DNA of 64,000 nucleotides, taken from positions 1-64,000 of the forward strand of contig JAVHNS010000002.1 of NCBI GenBank assembly GCA_036872755.1. Direction: 5' to 3'. Shown piece by piece: positions 63,871-64,000 of this stretch. Numbering within the stretch: the first letter of the stretch is position 1; each line of letters starts with the position of its first letter. This DNA is from Orbilia blumenaviensis. Taxonomy: Eukaryota; Ascomycota; Orbiliomycetes; Orbiliales; Orbiliaceae. A model generated the notes under the pieces. That model saw only the letters and a program-made list of their open reading frames with translations. It did not search any database and had not been told where the DNA came from. The translations under genes were made by a program, and so were the position numbers.

Positions 63871-64000
63871 CAGTAGTAGTAGTAGCAGTAGTAGTAGTAG
63901 TAGTAGTAGTAGTAATATCAAAAATACTACCTAACACTACTGTGTACTACTAGGGTAAGCACATATCTAGACCTCGATCGCTTGGTATACTTCTTAGGTA
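63312..64000. promoter_or_regulatory. Upstream region of the PIP-box gene, window end
   Basis: 689 bases without a gene, with a TTGATGT/TTGGTGT-type repeat (63,311-63,365), one TACCTAGGTA palindrome (63,459-63,468), and a TAG microsatellite of about 25 units (63,838-63,913, with two or more CAG interruptions). Expression sites are not defined. Confidence 0.5.
63838..63913. repeat. TAG/GTA trinucleotide microsatellite
   Basis: About 25 units of AGT/TAG, interrupted by a few CAG units. The poly-leucine open frame on the other strand is an artefact of this repeat. Confidence 0.95.

Overview
This window looks like nuclear DNA from a filamentous ascomycete (Pezizomycotina). A eurotiomycete, perhaps Onygenales, is my best guess. 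The evidence is the short introns with CTAAC-type branch sites, the gene families and domain styles (SUB2, McmA-type MADS factor, Vma4, NIPA transporter, a Zn2Cys6 protein), and a sharp split between a normal-GC gene block and a very AT-rich gene-free block. No database search was possible, so the taxon is an inference.

Layout. Bases 1 to about 37,170 are extremely AT-rich and hold no credible gene. They look like transposon debris degraded by C-to-T mutation (repeat-induced point mutation, RIP). Ten GC-rich scars stand out. They are copies of one short repeat family with the hallmarks of a non-autonomous Helentron/Helitron2-type element: insertion between T and T, an asymmetric inverted repeat, a 3' hairpin, and a CTAG end. 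Older repeat copies (an LTR-like family starting TGTCAG, a pair of about 0.9-1.0 kb repeats, and several tandem arrays) are also recognisable. The AT-rich block grades out at 37,170-37,440, where a better-preserved fragment of the LTR-like family meets host DNA.

Bases 37,441-64,000 are an ordinary gene block with nine spliced protein genes. In order: SUB2 DECD-box helicase (+), a small coiled-coil protein (-), eIF1A (+), a Zn2Cys6 transcription factor (-), an ankyrin/double-BTB protein (-), an MCM1/McmA MADS-box factor (-), a conserved-looking protein of unknown function (-), a NIPA-type magnesium transporter (+), V-ATPase subunit E (+), and a PIP-box protein of unknown function (-); the small coiled-coil gene brings the total to ten. 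I joined the exons by hand using splice sites and reading phase, and every model closes in frame. The genes serve unrelated housekeeping roles (mRNA export, translation start, transcription, vacuolar acidification, ion transport), so no operon-like or biosynthetic cluster is seen.

Intergenic DNA in this block is rich in microsatellites and long A/T runs. It also carries at least seven perfect copies of the palindrome TACCTAGGTA.
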